Of a stretch of 20,374 nt of DNA, positions 14,568 to 20,374 are shown piece by piece. The stretch lies in assembly GCA_035759925.1 (NCBI GenBank), contig DASTTY010000033.1, positions 1-20,374 of the forward strand. Reading direction: 5' to 3'. How positions within the stretch are numbered: the first letter of the stretch is position 1; each line of letters opens with the position of its first letter. Origin of the DNA: RHKX01 sp035759925. GTDB taxonomy: Bacteria; Actinomycetota; Thermoleophilia; Solirubrobacterales; 70-9. A program made the position numbers and the translations under genes. The notes beneath the pieces were generated by a model. That model was given only the letters and a program-made list of their open reading frames with translations. It ran no database searches and was not told the origin of the DNA.

Positions 14568-16301
14568 ATGCCCGAAGCCGGCGGCAGACCTTCGCGAGCG
14601 CCGTACTCGCTCCTCATCGCAGCCGTCGTGCTGCTCGTTTCGGCCGCAGTGCTGCTCACCCTCGCCGGCGAAGCCGACGCGGCGAAATGCCGGCAGCCCA
14701 AGGGCAAGCTCGAGCCGCCCTGCAACCCGGCCCTCGCCCAGTCGCCGTGGAGCGGCTCGCACCGCTCGAGCTACGCGCAGGCGTCCTCGCCCTATCGCGG
14801 CATCGAGAGCGCCGACGTCCGCGCCCAGCACATCGACCTGCCCGGGATCCCGATCTCGATCCAGTTCAGCAGCAAGTACGACGACGGCGGCCGCGTCGCG
14901 TGGGGCTCGCTGATCGACGGGGCCAACGCGGGGCGGCTGTTCAAGGTCGATGCCGAGTCGGGGAAGGTGATCGACGTCTACACGCCGGCAGAGCGCGAGA
15001 GCGAGCCGCCGCCGGCCTCCGGAGCCGCCGGGATCACCGGCGCCTACAACCTGCTCGACCGCTCGAACCGCTTCATCGTCCCGCGACTGACCTGGTTCGA
15101 CGTCTATGGCGACGCCCACCGCGGCGACGCCGACTCGCCGATCGAGCTCCGCAAGCGCTTCGTGCTCCCGGATTCGGCCCTCTGCGGGAGCGACGACCGG
15201 CTCGTCGGGGCGGTGATGACCTATGACGGCTACATCGCCTTCGTGACCGAGAACGGCGTCGTCGGCACGATCCCGCGGCAGCCGTCGCGGATGAAGCAGG
15301 CGAACCTGCGCACGGTCAGCCTCAACCGCGCCGCCGCCTGCGCCGCGGCCGACGATCCGGCCACCGACCTGCAGACGGTCTCGAACAACATCGCGGCCGA
15401 CGAGAACGGCGGCATCTACATCGTCACCTCGAAGCGGATGGTGCGCGTCAACCACGACCCCGAGACCGGCGACCTCGAGCGCGCCTGGTCGTCGCCCTAC
15501 AACGCCGGATCGGAGGTCTCCGAGATCCGCCTCGGTGAGGGATCGGGCTCGACCCCGACGCTGATGGGGACCGGCCGCAAGCAGGACAAGTTCGTGGTCA
15601 TCACCGACGGTCAGGATCTGATGCACCAGGACCTCTTCTGGCGCAACGGGGTCCCGAAGGACTGGAAGGGCCTCGGCGGCGACCGGCCGCGACGGATGGC
15701 CTGCGAGTACCCGGTGACGTTCGGCGATCCCGGTGCCACGGCTTCGTTGTCGGAGCAGTCGGTCGCGGTCCGCGGTTACGCGACCTTCAATGTCAACAAC
15801 CTGCTCGACTACGACTTCCCCGACGGGCTGCCGGCGGTGCTGCTGAACGCGCTCGCGGCGCTCCGCGGCGGCGATCCGGCGGCGACTCCGCACGGCGTCG
15901 AGCGGATCGACTGGAACCCGCGCACTCAGCGCTGCCACTCGGTATGGGCGAACCCGCGGGTCTCGATCCCGAACGGCATCCCCTCGGTCAGCCAGCGCAG
16001 CGGGCTCTTCTACGGGATCAGGCTCGAGGACGGCGAGTGGGGGGTCGGCGGGCTCGACTGGCGCACCGGCCGCTCGCGCTTCTTCGCGCCCTCGCCCGGC
16101 GGTCCCTGCTCGGAGACAGCGATCGGCTACCTCGAGCAGTCGGGGACGCTGCCGGTCCTCGGACCGGTGCTCGACGAGCTCCCGAACAGCTGCGAGAACT
16201 CGTTCTACGCCGCGACCGAGATCGGTCCGAAGCGATCGATCTGGACCGGCACGTTCCTCGGCCTGACCCGCTACCAGGGCGGCGGCCGCCCGGCGGGCTG
16301 A
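14568..16301 (+). CDS. Exported protein of unknown function, probably propeller-like
   Basis: I do not recognise this 577-residue protein. It has a basic N-terminus, one hydrophobic segment (about 13-33) and a likely signal peptidase site after ADA (36-38), so it should be secreted or anchored outside the membrane. Nine or so Cys, mostly well spaced, would suit disulfides. Beta-rich stretches with Gly/Asp turns, for example GYIAFVTENGVVGTI, ENGGIYIVTSKRMVRV and DKFVVITDGQDL, resemble the blades of a PQQ/SMP-30-type beta-propeller, but I see no cofactor or catalytic motif. The start is set by the promoter immediately upstream. It is monocistronic by appearance and lies before two cell-wall genes, which may hint at an envelope role. 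Confidence 0.75.
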   Translation: MPEAGGRPSRAPYSLLIAAVVLLVSAAVLLTLAGEADAAKCRQPKGKLEPPCNPALAQSPWSGSHRSSYAQASSPYRGIESADVRAQHIDLPGIPISIQFSSKYDDGGRVAWGSLIDGANAGRLFKVDAESGKVIDVYTPAERESEPPPASGAAGITGAYNLLDRSNRFIVPRLTWFDVYGDAHRGDADSPIELRKRFVLPDSALCGSDDRLVGAVMTYDGYIAFVTENGVVGTIPRQPSRMKQANLRTVSLNRAAACAAADDPATDLQTVSNNIAADENGGIYIVTSKRMVRVNHDPETGDLERAWSSPYNAGSEVSEIRLGEGSGSTPTLMGTGRKQDKFVVITDGQDLMHQDLFWRNGVPKDWKGLGGDRPRRMACEYPVTFGDPGATASLSEQSVAVRGYATFNVNNLLDYDFPDGLPAVLLNALAALRGGDPAATPHGVERIDWNPRTQRCHSVWANPRVSIPNGIPSVSQRSGLFYGIRLEDGEWGVGGLDWRTGRSRFFAPSPGGPCSETAIGYLEQSGTLPVLGPVLDELPNSCENSFYAATEIGPKRSIWTGTFLGLTRYQGGGRPAG

Positions 16302-16316
16302 TGAGTTTTCCTCATC
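16300..16316. repeat. Small inverted repeat over the stop codon
   Basis: GATGAG-TTTTC-CTCATC is a perfect 6-bp stem with a 5-base loop, overlapping the TGA stop of the 577-residue gene. It has no T-tract on its 3' side and lies where the -35 of the next gene would be, so it could be a weak terminator, an operator or chance. Confidence 0.35.
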
Positions 16317-16333
16317 GCTTCCTAACACTTTGC

Positions 16334-16339
16334 TAACGT
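16334..16339 (+). promoter_or_regulatory. Candidate -10 element before the Rpf-like gene
   Basis: TAACGT fits TAnnnT and ends 9 bases before the ATG at 16349, which has no Shine-Dalgarno. This would give a leaderless or near-leaderless transcript. No good -35 is visible. Confidence 0.35.
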
Positions 16340-16348
16340 TCCGGCCCG

Positions 16349-16798
16349 ATGAGCCCGGTTCGTCCCCGCCCGCCCGTCCCTTCGCGTCTGCTCGGCTTCG
16401 CGGCCGCTGCCGCAGCGCTGCTCGCGCTCGCCGTCGCCGCTCCCGCCCATGCTCCGGCGTCGGGCGGGATCAGCACCACCGCCAACACCGGCCCCGCCGA
16501 CAGCAAGAGCGGCGGCGGGCGGACCGCCCCGAAGTACGTGCGGCTCTGGGAGAAGACCTCGAAGCGCAACAAGCGCTGGGCTCACCGGACCGCCCAGTGT
16601 GAATCGGGCCGCGACCCGAAGGCGATCGGCGGCGGCGGCCGCTACCGAGGCGCGTTCCAGTTCATGAAGTCGACCTGGCGGACGTCGCCGAAGTCTCCGG
16701 GAGGCGATCCGATCCGCTACACGTACAAGACCCAGGCTGTCGTCGCGGTCGCCCTGAAGAAGCGGGTCGGGACCAGCCCCTGGCCGGTCTGCGGCTGA
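16349..16798 (+). CDS. Secreted Rpf-like transglycosylase domain protein
   Basis: A 149-residue exported protein. The signal peptide covers about 1-35 with an AHA cleavage motif; a Gly/Ser-rich linker follows, then a compact C-terminal domain (about 62-149) of the transglycosylase-like/resuscitation-promoting-factor type. The catalytic Glu is probably E85 in TAQCESG, followed by the usual YRGAFQFMKSTW. C84 and C148 could form the conserved disulfide. Such enzymes cut peptidoglycan glycan strands during growth or resuscitation. It lies next to a class A PBP gene, and the hydrolase and synthase may act together. There is no Shine-Dalgarno. A GC-rich hairpin (16799-16820) follows the stop. Confidence 0.85.
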   Translation: MSPVRPRPPVPSRLLGFAAAAAALLALAVAAPAHAPASGGISTTANTGPADSKSGGGRTAPKYVRLWEKTSKRNKRWAHRTAQCESGRDPKAIGGGGRYRGAFQFMKSTWRTSPKSPGGDPIRYTYKTQAVVAVALKKRVGTSPWPVCG

Positions 16799-16820
16799 GC
16801 GCCCGGCCGGCCGGCGGCGC
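16799..16820. terminator. GC-rich hairpin after the Rpf-like gene
   Basis: GCGCC-CGG-loop-CCG-GGCGC can pair directly after the stop codon, with a 2-base bulge. No U-run follows, so termination here is only possible, not shown. Confidence 0.3.
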
Positions 16821-16864
16821 TGCACGATCGCTGCCGGTCTGATCTGTCGGCGCCGGAGGGCCGT

Positions 16865-16870
16865 TACCCT
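16865..16870 (+). promoter_or_regulatory. Candidate -10 element before the PBP gene
   Basis: TACCCT fits TAnnnT and lies 17 bases before the PBP ATG. The same hexamer is found upstream of the 46-residue gene at 19480. No clear -35 or Shine-Dalgarno is present, so the 5' leader would be only about 10 bases. Confidence 0.35.
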
Positions 16871-16887
16871 TTCAGTCTCCCTTTCCG

Positions 16888-18945
16888 ATGTCCCTGCGCT
16901 CTCGACAGAGGCGGCAGACCCGTACGCGCGGGTCGGTCGGCAAGACGATCGTCGCCGTCGCGGCCGGCGTGCTGGCGCTCGTCGCCTGTGCGGCCGGCGG
17001 GCTCGCGATCTGGGTCCTCAACGTCGCCGCCGACGCTCCCGACATCGACACGCTCCGGCCCGCGAACGACGGCGCCAACTCGCAGGTGTTCGACTCCGCC
17101 GGCAACAGCCTCGGCTACGTGCAGTCCGACATCCTCCGCGAGCCGGTCAAGCTCAAGAAGATCCCGAAGGACCTCCAGGAGGCCACGATCGCGATCGAGG
17201 ACTCGAACTTCTACGAGCACGGCGGGGTCGATTACGGAGCGATCATCCGCGCCGCGGTCGCCAACGCCGAGGCCGGGGAGGTCAAGCAGGGCGCCTCGAC
17301 GATCACCCAGCAGCTCGTCCGCAACCTCTACATCGAGGACCCGAAGGACACGATCGAGCGGAAGATCAAAGAGGCCCGGATGGCCCAGCAGTACGAGGAA
17401 GAGCACTCGAAGAACCAGATCCTCGACGAGTACCTGAACACCGCCACCTACGGGACCAACAACGGCAAGTCGTCGGTCGGGGTCCAGGCCGCCGCCGAGG
17501 CGTTCTTCGACAAGGACGTCGAGGATCTCGGGCTGCGCGAGTCGGCGATGCTGGCCGGCCTGCCGCAGGCGCCCTCCGAGTACAACCCGTTCACGAACCC
17601 GAACGCGGCCATCAAGCGCCGCAACGAGGTCCTCGACGCGATGGTCGACCAGGGCTACATCACGCCGGCCAAGGCCGCGAAGGTCAAGGACACCGGCCCC
17701 GGTCTGCAGGCCGGGGACAAGTACCTGAAGCGTTCGCAGCCGTTCTTCTTCGACTTCGTCCAGAACGAGCTGATCGACAAGTACGGGCTGAAGAAGGTCC
17801 GCCAGGGCGGGCTGAAGGTCTATACGACGCTGAACCCGACCGACCAGGCGGCCGCCGAGCAGGCGATCCTCAACGCGCCACCGGTCTACGGCGCCGCGCG
17901 GGCCCTCGTCTCGACCGACACCAACACCGGGGCGATCCTCGCGATGGCCTCCTCGCAGTCCTACGACACGAGCCAGTTCAACCTCGCCGCGACCGGCGAG
18001 CGCCAGCCGGGCTCGTCGTTCAAGCCGTTCGTGCTGACGACTGCCGTGAATCAGGGCATGGACCCCGAGACCACGACCTTCCCGGCACCCTCGACGATCA
18101 CCCTGACCCCGCCCGGCAGCGAGCCCTGGACGGTCTCCGGCGGCGCGGGCGGCTCGATCACGCTCGCCGATGCGACCGCGAACTCCGTCAACACGGTCTT
18201 CGCCCAGCTCGGCGTCGACGTCGGGCCGGCCAACTTCGACGAGATGGCCCACAAGATGGGGATCACCTCGGAGTTGCAGGGCGTCTACGCGGAGGCGCTC
18301 GGCGGCACCAGCACCTGCTGCACGGTCCTCGAGATGTCGAACGCCTACGCGACGCTCGCCAACGGCGGCGTCCACCACGACCCGACCGCGATCACCAAGG
18401 TCGTGTTCCCGAACGGCAAGGTCGACAAGCCCGAGGACAGCGAGGGCACGAGGGTCATCTCCGACGGCGTCGCCTACACGGTCGCCAACGTGATGGAGGG
18501 GACGCTCGACTTCGGAACCGCGCAGGGCTACGACCTCCCGGGCTGCACCGCCGCCGGCAAGACCGGGACCACGGAGGAGCAGTCCGACGCGTGGTTCGTC
18601 GGCTACACGCCCGACGTATCGACTGCGGTCTGGACCGGCAACCCCGACGCGCGGACGCCGCTTCCCGGCTACGGCGCCACCCTCTCCGCGCCGGTCTGGC
18701 AGGACTACATGGAGGTCGCCGCCACCAAGGGCTGCCGCGACTTCCCGGCCCCGAAGGACCCGGCCGATCTCTCGACCTACTCGAGCAGCAGCGCCGCGTC
18801 GACATCGACCTACGACACGACCTCGACAACGACGACGACCACCCCGACGACGACCACGCCGGCGGCGACCGGCGGCGACACCAACGGCGACGGCTACCCG
18901 GACAACGCCTACGCGCCCGGGATCCAGGGCAACGGCGGCAACTAG
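16888..18945 (+). CDS. Class A penicillin-binding protein (GT51 transglycosylase plus transpeptidase)
   Basis: A 685-residue bifunctional peptidoglycan synthase. A basic cytoplasmic tail (1-18) and one membrane anchor (about 19-45) lead to the GT51 domain, with catalytic E104 in EDSNFYEHGGVD, then GASTITQQLVRN (135-146) and the NQILDEYLN motif. The transpeptidase domain has SSFK (S376 nucleophile, K379), SVN (433-435) and KTG (558-560). After the catalytic core comes a Ser/Thr-rich tail (about 630-660) and then DTNGDGYPDN (664-673), which looks like a thrombospondin type-3 calcium loop. The ATG is chosen for the complete anchor; there is no Shine-Dalgarno. Its TAG stop shares CTAG with the convergent HxlR gene. 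Confidence 0.95.
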   Translation: MSLRSRQRRQTRTRGSVGKTIVAVAAGVLALVACAAGGLAIWVLNVAADAPDIDTLRPANDGANSQVFDSAGNSLGYVQSDILREPVKLKKIPKDLQEATIAIEDSNFYEHGGVDYGAIIRAAVANAEAGEVKQGASTITQQLVRNLYIEDPKDTIERKIKEARMAQQYEEEHSKNQILDEYLNTATYGTNNGKSSVGVQAAAEAFFDKDVEDLGLRESAMLAGLPQAPSEYNPFTNPNAAIKRRNEVLDAMVDQGYITPAKAAKVKDTGPGLQAGDKYLKRSQPFFFDFVQNELIDKYGLKKVRQGGLKVYTTLNPTDQAAAEQAILNAPPVYGAARALVSTDTNTGAILAMASSQSYDTSQFNLAATGERQPGSSFKPFVLTTAVNQGMDPETTTFPAPSTITLTPPGSEPWTVSGGAGGSITLADATANSVNTVFAQLGVDVGPANFDEMAHKMGITSELQGVYAEALGGTSTCCTVLEMSNAYATLANGGVHHDPTAITKVVFPNGKVDKPEDSEGTRVISDGVAYTVANVMEGTLDFGTAQGYDLPGCTAAGKTGTTEEQSDAWFVGYTPDVSTAVWTGNPDARTPLPGYGATLSAPVWQDYMEVAATKGCRDFPAPKDPADLSTYSSSSAASTSTYDTTSTTTTTTPTTTTPAATGGDTNGDGYPDNAYAPGIQGNGGN

Positions 18946-19442
18946 ATCCGCACGGCTCGCGCCGGCGCCGCTCCGACCAGGCCGGGGCCGCGCTCGGCGT
19001 AGGCGTCGCGGGCATCGAGCCGCTCGCCGCAGCGCTCGCAGTAGCCGCGGTCGTCGACGAGACCGCCGCACTGCTTGTGGTGGATGACGACCGGCGGCCC
19101 CTCGTCGGTCGCGAGCCAGCGGTCCCCCCAGTGCATCATCGCGACCATCACCGGCCAGAGCTCGAGGCCCTTCTCGGTCAGGAAGTACTCGTAGCGGGCC
19201 GGCCGCTGCTGGTAGGGGCGCTTCTCGAGGATGCCCTCCTCGACGAGCCGGGCGAGGCGTGCCGCGAGGACGTTGCGGGCGACGCCGAGGTCCTCCTGGA
19301 TCGCGTCGAAGCGGCGCTTGCCGTGGAAGATGTCGCGGATGACGAGCAGCGTCCAGCGCTCACCGAGCACCTCGAGCGAGCGGGCCACCGAGCAGACCTG
19401 GTCGTAGTCGCGCTTCAGCAGCGAAACGTGATCTTGGCACAC
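18942..19442 (-). CDS. HxlR family regulator with cysteine-rich C-terminus
   Basis: A 166-residue winged-helix regulator. The HxlR core (about 11-105) has the conserved N-terminal Cys (C17 in DQVCSVARSLEVLGERWTLL), the HTH around FDAIQEDLGVARNVLAARL, and the wing region ending YEYFLTEKGLELWPV. A C-terminal extension (about 118-145) has HHKQCGG and CERCG (C125, C135, C138, with H121/H122), which could bind zinc. The GTG start has no Shine-Dalgarno. The gene is divergent from the 46-residue protein and the PaaI-type thioesterase. Two identical-type inverted repeats in the shared region are its probable operators. Its stop overlaps the PBP stop tail to tail. C17 may be a redox sensor as in some HxlR proteins, which is a guess. 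Confidence 0.92.
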   Translation of the reverse strand: MCQDHVSLLKRDYDQVCSVARSLEVLGERWTLLVIRDIFHGKRRFDAIQEDLGVARNVLAARLARLVEEGILEKRPYQQRPARYEYFLTEKGLELWPVMVAMMHWGDRWLATDEGPPVVIHHKQCGGLVDDRGYCERCGERLDARDAYAERGPGLVGAAPARAVRI

Positions 19443-19445
19443 TGA

Positions 19446-19460
19446 GTTGCATCAAGCAAC
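19446..19460. promoter_or_regulatory. Inverted repeat copy 1, candidate HxlR operator
   Basis: GTTGC-ATCAA-GCAAC, extendable to AGTTGC/GCAACT, lies 3 bases upstream of the HxlR GTG start and at the -35 distance from the TACCCT element of the rightward gene. Occupancy would block both directions. Confidence 0.65.
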
Positions 19461-19479
19461 TTTATGCTCCGGATTCCGC

Positions 19480-19485
19480 TACCCT
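19480..19485 (+). promoter_or_regulatory. Candidate -10 element of the rightward operon
   Basis: TACCCT lies between the two inverted repeats. A start about 7 bases downstream would fall inside copy 2. The -35 position overlaps copy 1 and has no good consensus, so activity is uncertain. Confidence 0.4.
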
Positions 19486-19487
19486 CG

Positions 19488-19502
19488 GTTGCGTCAAGCA
19501 AC
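19488..19502. promoter_or_regulatory. Inverted repeat copy 2, candidate HxlR operator
   Basis: GTTGC-GTCAA-GCAAC differs from copy 1 at one base of 15 and starts 42 bases from it, about four helical turns, so two dimers could bind on the same face. It covers the likely transcription start of the 46-residue gene. Confidence 0.65.
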
Positions 19503-19537
19503 TCACATCCGCGGGGAGTCGCGGAGGAGGAGGCACG

Positions 19538-19678
19538 ATGAGCCCCCACGACATCGACAAGCCACGCAAGACGAGCCGTGCGAAGCAGCAGTTCGCGCTG
19601 ACCAGCGAGGAGATCATGGCCGACCTCCTCTACCCGGCCCCGGTGCGGACGCAGAAGCCCCGCAAGCGGCGTCGATGA
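19538..19678 (+). CDS. Small basic protein of unknown function, 46 residues
   Basis: A short reading frame of 46 codons with an excellent Shine-Dalgarno (GGAGGAGG, 19523-19530) and a stop that overlaps the thioesterase start (ATGA). It begins MSPHDIDKPRKTSRAK, has a short amphipathic segment around LTSEEIMADLLY and ends in a KPRKRRR tail. About a third of the residues are charged, mostly Lys/Arg. No membrane segment or known domain is seen. Its position as first gene of the HxlR-facing operon and its coupling to the thioesterase support it as a real gene. Confidence 0.7.
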   Translation: MSPHDIDKPRKTSRAKQQFALTSEEIMADLLYPAPVRTQKPRKRRR

Positions 19679-20208
19679 CGGCGATCGACGCGGCGGCGGC
19701 GCACGCCGAGCTGGCGCCGGAGAGCACCCGGAGCCGGACGATCGTCTGGCAGGACCCGGTCGCGGCCGCCGGCGCCGGGGCCGCGATGGCAGGGCTCGAC
19801 TACATGCGGGCGATCGCCGCCGGCGAGCTGCCGCCGCCACCGATCGCGGTGCTGATGAGGATGCAGCCGGTCGAGGTCGATCCCGGGCTCGTCGTCTTCG
19901 AGGGCGAGCCCGGCGAAGAGCACTACAACCCGATCGGCACGGTCCACGGCGGCTACGCCGCGACCCTGCTCGACTCGGTGCTCGGCTGCGCAGTCCACAC
20001 GACGCTCGAGGCGGGCGAGGGCTACACGACCGCCGGGCTCGAGGTCAAGTTCCTGCGCCCGATCACCCGCGACGTCGAGCGCGTTCGCGCCGTCGGTGAG
20101 GTCGACTACCGCGGCCGCCGCCAGGCTACCGCCCAGGCCCGGCTCACCGATGCGTCCGGGGAGCGGCTGCTCGCCTCGGCGACGACGACCTGCATGATCC
20201 TGAGCTGA
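19675..20208 (+). CDS. PaaI-type hotdog thioesterase
   Basis: A 177-residue cytoplasmic acyl-CoA thioesterase-like protein. The N-terminal ~60 residues are Ala-rich with a short helical part (AMAGLDYMRAIAAGELPPPP) typical of PaaI proteins; the hotdog domain follows with HYNPIGTVHGGYAATLLDS (83-101: N85, H91, G92, G93, D100) and LEVKFLRPI (122-130). These enzymes hydrolyse aryl- or acyl-CoA esters. The ATG at 19675 overlaps the small-protein stop; the frame stays open upstream but is not coding in character. HxlR regulators often control genes for aromatic or aldehyde detoxification, which would fit a PaaI-like role, but this is inference. Confidence 0.88.
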   Translation: MTAIDAAAAHAELAPESTRSRTIVWQDPVAAAGAGAAMAGLDYMRAIAAGELPPPPIAVLMRMQPVEVDPGLVVFEGEPGEEHYNPIGTVHGGYAATLLDSVLGCAVHTTLEAGEGYTTAGLEVKFLRPITRDVERVRAVGEVDYRGRRQATAQARLTDASGERLLASATTTCMILS

Positions 20209-20220
20209 GCCGCCGGCCGG

Positions 20221-20374
20221 CTAGGCCGGGAAGCCCGCGGCGAGCGCCAGCGCGCCGCCGACCGCCGCCATCCCGAGCACCGACCAGGCCACGTAGTCGC
20301 CGGCGTGGCCGGTGTGGATGGCCCGCAGCGGCGAGACCGCCCGCTCGGCGAGCCGCCCTGCTCCCGGCAGGAAT
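20221..20374 (-). CDS. C-terminus of a membrane subunit, NuoL/HyfB-like (partial)
   Basis: The complement is open from the window edge to TAG at 20221, giving the last 50 residues. They contain PLRAIHTGHAGDYVAW followed by a hydrophobic Gly/Ala-rich helix (SVLGMAAVGGALALAAG). The short basic segment, HxGHxxDYV motif and terminal helix resemble the C-terminal end of proton-translocating NADH dehydrogenase subunit 5 / hydrogenase-4 subunit B proteins. The fragment is short, so the family call is tentative. It converges on the thioesterase gene with a 12-base gap. Confidence 0.5.
   Translation of the reverse strand, partial: FLPGAGRLAERAVSPLRAIHTGHAGDYVAWSVLGMAAVGGALALAAGFPA

Noticed and set aside
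14541..16328. 595-codon antisense frame over the 577-residue gene
   Set aside because: Shadow composition, no recognisable domain; the plus-strand frame has a signal peptide and promoter.
18820..18870. ACG/ACC-rich stretch that looks like a short tandem repeat
   Set aside because: It encodes the Thr-rich tail of the PBP and is simple coding low complexity, not a mobile or CRISPR repeat.
16864..19071. 735-codon open frame antisense to the PBP gene
   Set aside because: The product is a low-complexity Arg/Val/Gly/Asp sequence, as expected for the complement of a GC-rich coding strand; the PBP on the other strand has all catalytic motifs.
19447..19674. Upstream extension of the thioesterase frame
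   Set aside because: It would run through the control region and the 46-residue gene; the Ala-rich start at 19675 with stop/start overlap fits better.

Overview
GC-rich DNA (about 70% G+C) with strong G/C third-position codon use, frequent GTG/TTG starts, mostly 4-base stop/start overlaps and almost no intergenic space. Together with an Rpf-like transglycosylase domain, a class A PBP with a Thr-rich tail and two adjacent FluC genes, this suggests an actinobacterium, perhaps of the Thermoleophilia/Solirubrobacterales kind. The taxonomic placement is an inference from gene content and style. No tRNA, rRNA, insertion sequence or CRISPR array was seen.

Region 1 (1-10547, + strand) is one very tightly coupled run of eleven genes, the first cut by the window edge. 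In order: kdd (3,5-diaminohexanoate dehydrogenase), a hotdog-fold CoA enzyme, kce (3-keto-5-aminohexanoate cleavage enzyme), a TetR regulator, an S66-family serine carboxypeptidase (LdcA/MccF type), a complete Dpp/Opp-type ABC transporter (binding protein, two permeases, two ATPases) and an S58/P1-family aminopeptidase (DmpA/BapA type). Nine of the ten junctions overlap by 4 bases and the other has a 2-base gap. The first genes belong to the beta-lysine route of lysine fermentation. The rest would import peptides and trim them at both ends. The simplest joint reading is a scavenging pathway that imports (beta-)lysyl or murein-type peptides, opens their unusual bonds and burns the diamino acid. 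The peptide link is inference.

Region 2 (10521-12635) is a divergent pair: a 14-TM DHA2-type MFS exporter on the minus strand and a MarR regulator on the plus strand, with two near-identical inverted repeats between them. The exporter gene overlaps the 3' end of the aminopeptidase gene tail to tail.

Region 3 (12641-14465) holds two adjacent FluC/CrcB fluoride channel genes and a protein made of three tandem DUF190 (PII-like) domains, all coupled and lying directly behind marR.

Region 4 (14466-18945) carries three exported or membrane-anchored proteins: an unrecognised 577-residue protein, a small Rpf-like transglycosylase and a bifunctional class A penicillin-binding protein. Their starts lack a Shine-Dalgarno sequence, and -10-like elements sit very close to the start codons.

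Region 5 (18942-20374) has an HxlR regulator divergent from a 46-residue basic protein and a PaaI-type hotdog thioesterase. Two copies of a 15-bp inverted repeat lie in the shared control region. The window ends in the C-terminus of a minus-strand membrane protein resembling NuoL/HyfB-type proton-translocating subunits.
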